From: Streptomyces brasiliensis
GTDB lineage: Bacteria > Actinomycetota > Actinomycetes > Streptomycetales > Streptomycetaceae
Direction of reading: 5' to 3'
Assembly (NCBI RefSeq): GCF_014647875.1
Contig: NZ_BMQA01000009.1
Location: forward strand, 124,001-188,000
Length of the DNA: 64,000 nucleotides
Part shown: in pieces, positions 62,803 through 64,000 of the stretch
How the letters are laid out: each line of letters opens with the position of its first letter
Position numbering within the stretch: the stretch's first letter is position 1
Translations under genes and position numbers: made by a program
The notes under the pieces: generated by a model
The model's input: the letters and a program-made list of their open reading frames with translations, nothing else
What the model was told of the DNA's origin: nothing
Database searches by the model: none

Positions 62803-63597
62803 TCAGCTGTTCGTGCCGAGGAAAACTCTCAGGTTCGGGGGCAGCAAGTGCTCACAGGACTGCTTGGCCTGGCTCGTCAAGGCGTCGTTCACGCACGTGT
62901 AGTAGTCGCGGTATGCCAGTCGCGCCGTGAAGAGGCCGGCCACCAGGGCCAGGGCCAGGGTCGCCGTGACCAGGCCGCTGATCGCCGCAGTGGTCTGCGG
63001 ACGGCCCGTCTGCTGCGGGGCGGCCGGGGCGTCCGGGTCCGGTGTGCGAGGCTTCGTGCGCAGGGCGCTCACGCCCCAGTACAGGGCCAGCGCGCCCAGC
63101 AGCAGCGCCACGTAGGACCAGCCGAAGAGGGCGAAGAAGAAGGCCCACATGCCGCCCAGCAGGGCGTAGCGGGCGCGGCGCTGCGCGGGGTCCGTGGGAT
63201 CCCAGCGCATGCCCGGGCCGGGGCCGTTCCCGCCGCCGGGGCCCTCGGGGCCGCCGCCCGGGCGCTCGCCGAAGCCGCCGGGGGAGCGGCCCGGCTGACG
63301 GTCGCTCCACTGACTGCCCCAGGGGGAGTGAGAGGAGGGGTCCGGCGGGCCGGAGGGGCTGTCCTCGCCGTTGTCCGGGCGGTGCCGGGGCCGCCACGGG
63401 CTGTCCGTGGCGCCCTCCGGGGGCGGGGCGAACGGGTTGTCGTCCTGCTGCGCACCACCCCGGCCGTCACCGCTCTGCCCGCCCGAGGGCGCGTCCGGCG
63501 GGGAGGCCGGCCGCTCCCGCAGCAGCAGGGCGCCACGCTCTCCTCCCTGCGCCGACTGCGGGGGGAACGTGAGAAGTCGCAGGCTGCGGTCCGGCAT
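62803..63597 (-). CDS. Membrane protein with long Pro/Gly-rich N-terminus
   Basis: 264 residues from ATG at 63597, with AGGGGAAG 11 nt upstream. The first 130 residues are disordered (PDAPSGGQSGDGRGGAQQDD and similar). Three hydrophobic segments follow: YALLGGMWAFFFALFGWSYV, ALLLGALALYWGVSAL and AAISGLVTATLALALVAGLF. The short C-terminal part with two cysteines (YTCVNDALTSQAKQSCEHLL) should be outside the membrane. The helical layout resembles DUF4190-like proteins. No function is assigned. It is divergent from purN. Confidence 0.7.
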   Translation of the reverse strand: MPDRSLRLLTFPPQSAQGGERGALLLRERPASPPDAPSGGQSGDGRGGAQQDDNPFAPPPEGATDSPWRPRHRPDNGEDSPSGPPDPSSHSPWGSQWSDRQPGRSPGGFGERPGGGPEGPGGGNGPGPGMRWDPTDPAQRRARYALLGGMWAFFFALFGWSYVALLLGALALYWGVSALRTKPRTPDPDAPAAPQQTGRPQTTAAISGLVTATLALALVAGLFTARLAYRDYYTCVNDALTSQAKQSCEHLLPPNLRVFLGTNS

Positions 63598-63767
63598 CAA
63601 GTGAGCGTCTTCCCCTAGGTGAATACGGTTGGCATGACCTGTGTGGCGTGAGCTGTCTCTGGGTGAACGCATCGTGCGGCCACCGCGTTCCCGAGCCCGC
63701 TCCCACTCAGACGCTACCTTCCGGCCACGCCCCCGTCCCGCGGGGGTTGTCCGGAGTGCCGGTATCG

Positions 63768-63795
63768 TTGCTGACGGTCGGCCGCTTCGTAGACT
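63768..63795 (+). promoter_or_regulatory. Possible purN promoter
   Basis: TTGCTG (63768-63773) and TAGACT (63790-63795) are 16 bp apart; the -10 fits Streptomyces vegetative promoters, the -35 only partly. The start codon is 97 bp downstream, so there is a long leader. ACGAACGTAC-like repeats lie around 63826-63836. Confidence 0.35.
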
Positions 63796-63891
63796 TCCCC
63801 GTATCCCGGGGCGCGAAGCACTCGTACGAACGTACAAACGGTGTGCGGGACCGGCCGCCGTGCACACGCTCCCCCGAGAAAGGGCCCCATC

Positions 63892-64000
63892 GTGGCCGCC
63901 AAGCCCGTGGCCAAGCGCCTCGTCGTGCTGGTCTCCGGATCAGGTACGAATCTGCAGGCACTCCTCGACGCCATCGCGAAGACCGGCGCCGAGGCGTACG
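63892..64000 (+). CDS. purN: Phosphoribosylglycinamide formyltransferase (partial)
   Basis: GTG at 63892, with AAAGGG upstream; 36 residues are inside the window. KRLVVLVSGSGTNLQALLDA is the conserved start of PurN, which formylates glycinamide ribonucleotide with 10-formyl-tetrahydrofolate in purine synthesis. The gene continues past the window edge, where purH would be expected. Confidence 0.88.
   Translation, partial: MAAKPVAKRLVVLVSGSGTNLQALLDAIAKTGAEAY

Overview
The window is chromosomal DNA from a Streptomyces (or very close relative). The DNA is very GC-rich with strong G/C bias at third codon positions and GTG/TTG starts. TTA codons are almost absent: I found two in-frame. Terminators are long GC hairpins without T-runs. 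Gene content also fits: kinase arrays, an LAXTG-type wall protein, NlpC/P60 hydrolases, icmB, and a c-di-AMP riboswitch. The order guaB - guaB3 - glpD - kinase cluster - guaA - pcrA - icmB - sucCD - purN matches the core-chromosome order I remember from S. coelicolor; this is recall, not a search.

Layout. 1-5 kb: end of guaB, a GuaB3-type protein, an NDP-sugar dehydrogenase without its catalytic cysteine, and glpD behind a regulatory region with two inverted DnaA-box sequences. 5-7.8 kb: PadR-regulated pair of membrane proteins with a tandem operator. 7.9-19.4 kb: array of six Ser/Thr-kinase-like genes. Five share kinase domain - linker - one membrane segment - related extracytoplasmic domain. 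The second is a pseudokinase with a very large activation-segment insertion, the fourth has a bldA-type TTA codon, and the sixth is frameshifted and lacks the membrane part. Between the fifth and sixth lies a deletion scar joining an AraC regulator tail to a beheaded metallo-beta-lactamase-fold gene.

19.5-30.2 kb: aldehyde dehydrogenase plus GMC oxidoreductase, a wall-anchored repeat protein, chorismate mutase with an apparent Phe/Tyr leader-peptide attenuator, guaA, a flavin split-barrel protein, a class II aldolase, a 168-bp palindromic MITE-like repeat, and a membrane protein with an IPT/TIG-like tail. 30.3-35 kb: DoxX protein and a Lia-like envelope-stress module (PspC/LiaF-like protein divergent from a PspC histidine kinase and a LuxR-type regulator). 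35-44.9 kb: two NlpC/P60 endopeptidases (one under a c-di-AMP riboswitch), a TDT transporter, pcrA, an M23 peptidase and a lipase. 45-45.6 kb: icmB.

45.7-53.8 kb: a divergent five-gene module (SWIM protein and DUF5691-like protein one way; MoxR ATPase, DUF5682-like protein and VWA protein the other way, with 4-nt stop/start overlaps). It resembles the uncharacterised E. coli yehL-M-P-Q set and is the best candidate here for an undescribed machine. 53.9-57.2 kb: two adjacent secreted proteins; the second is largely 11-residue repeats. 57.6-64 kb: sucCD, an XRE-sigma-like-membrane fusion regulator, a PerM/DUF6350-like protein, a membrane protein, and the start of purN.

Metabolic genes (guaB, guaA, purN, sucCD, glpD) sit among envelope genes (kinases, Lia-like system, NlpC/P60, M23, wall protein), so much of the window concerns cell-envelope construction and sensing. 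Domain calls come from reading the translations; no database search was possible.
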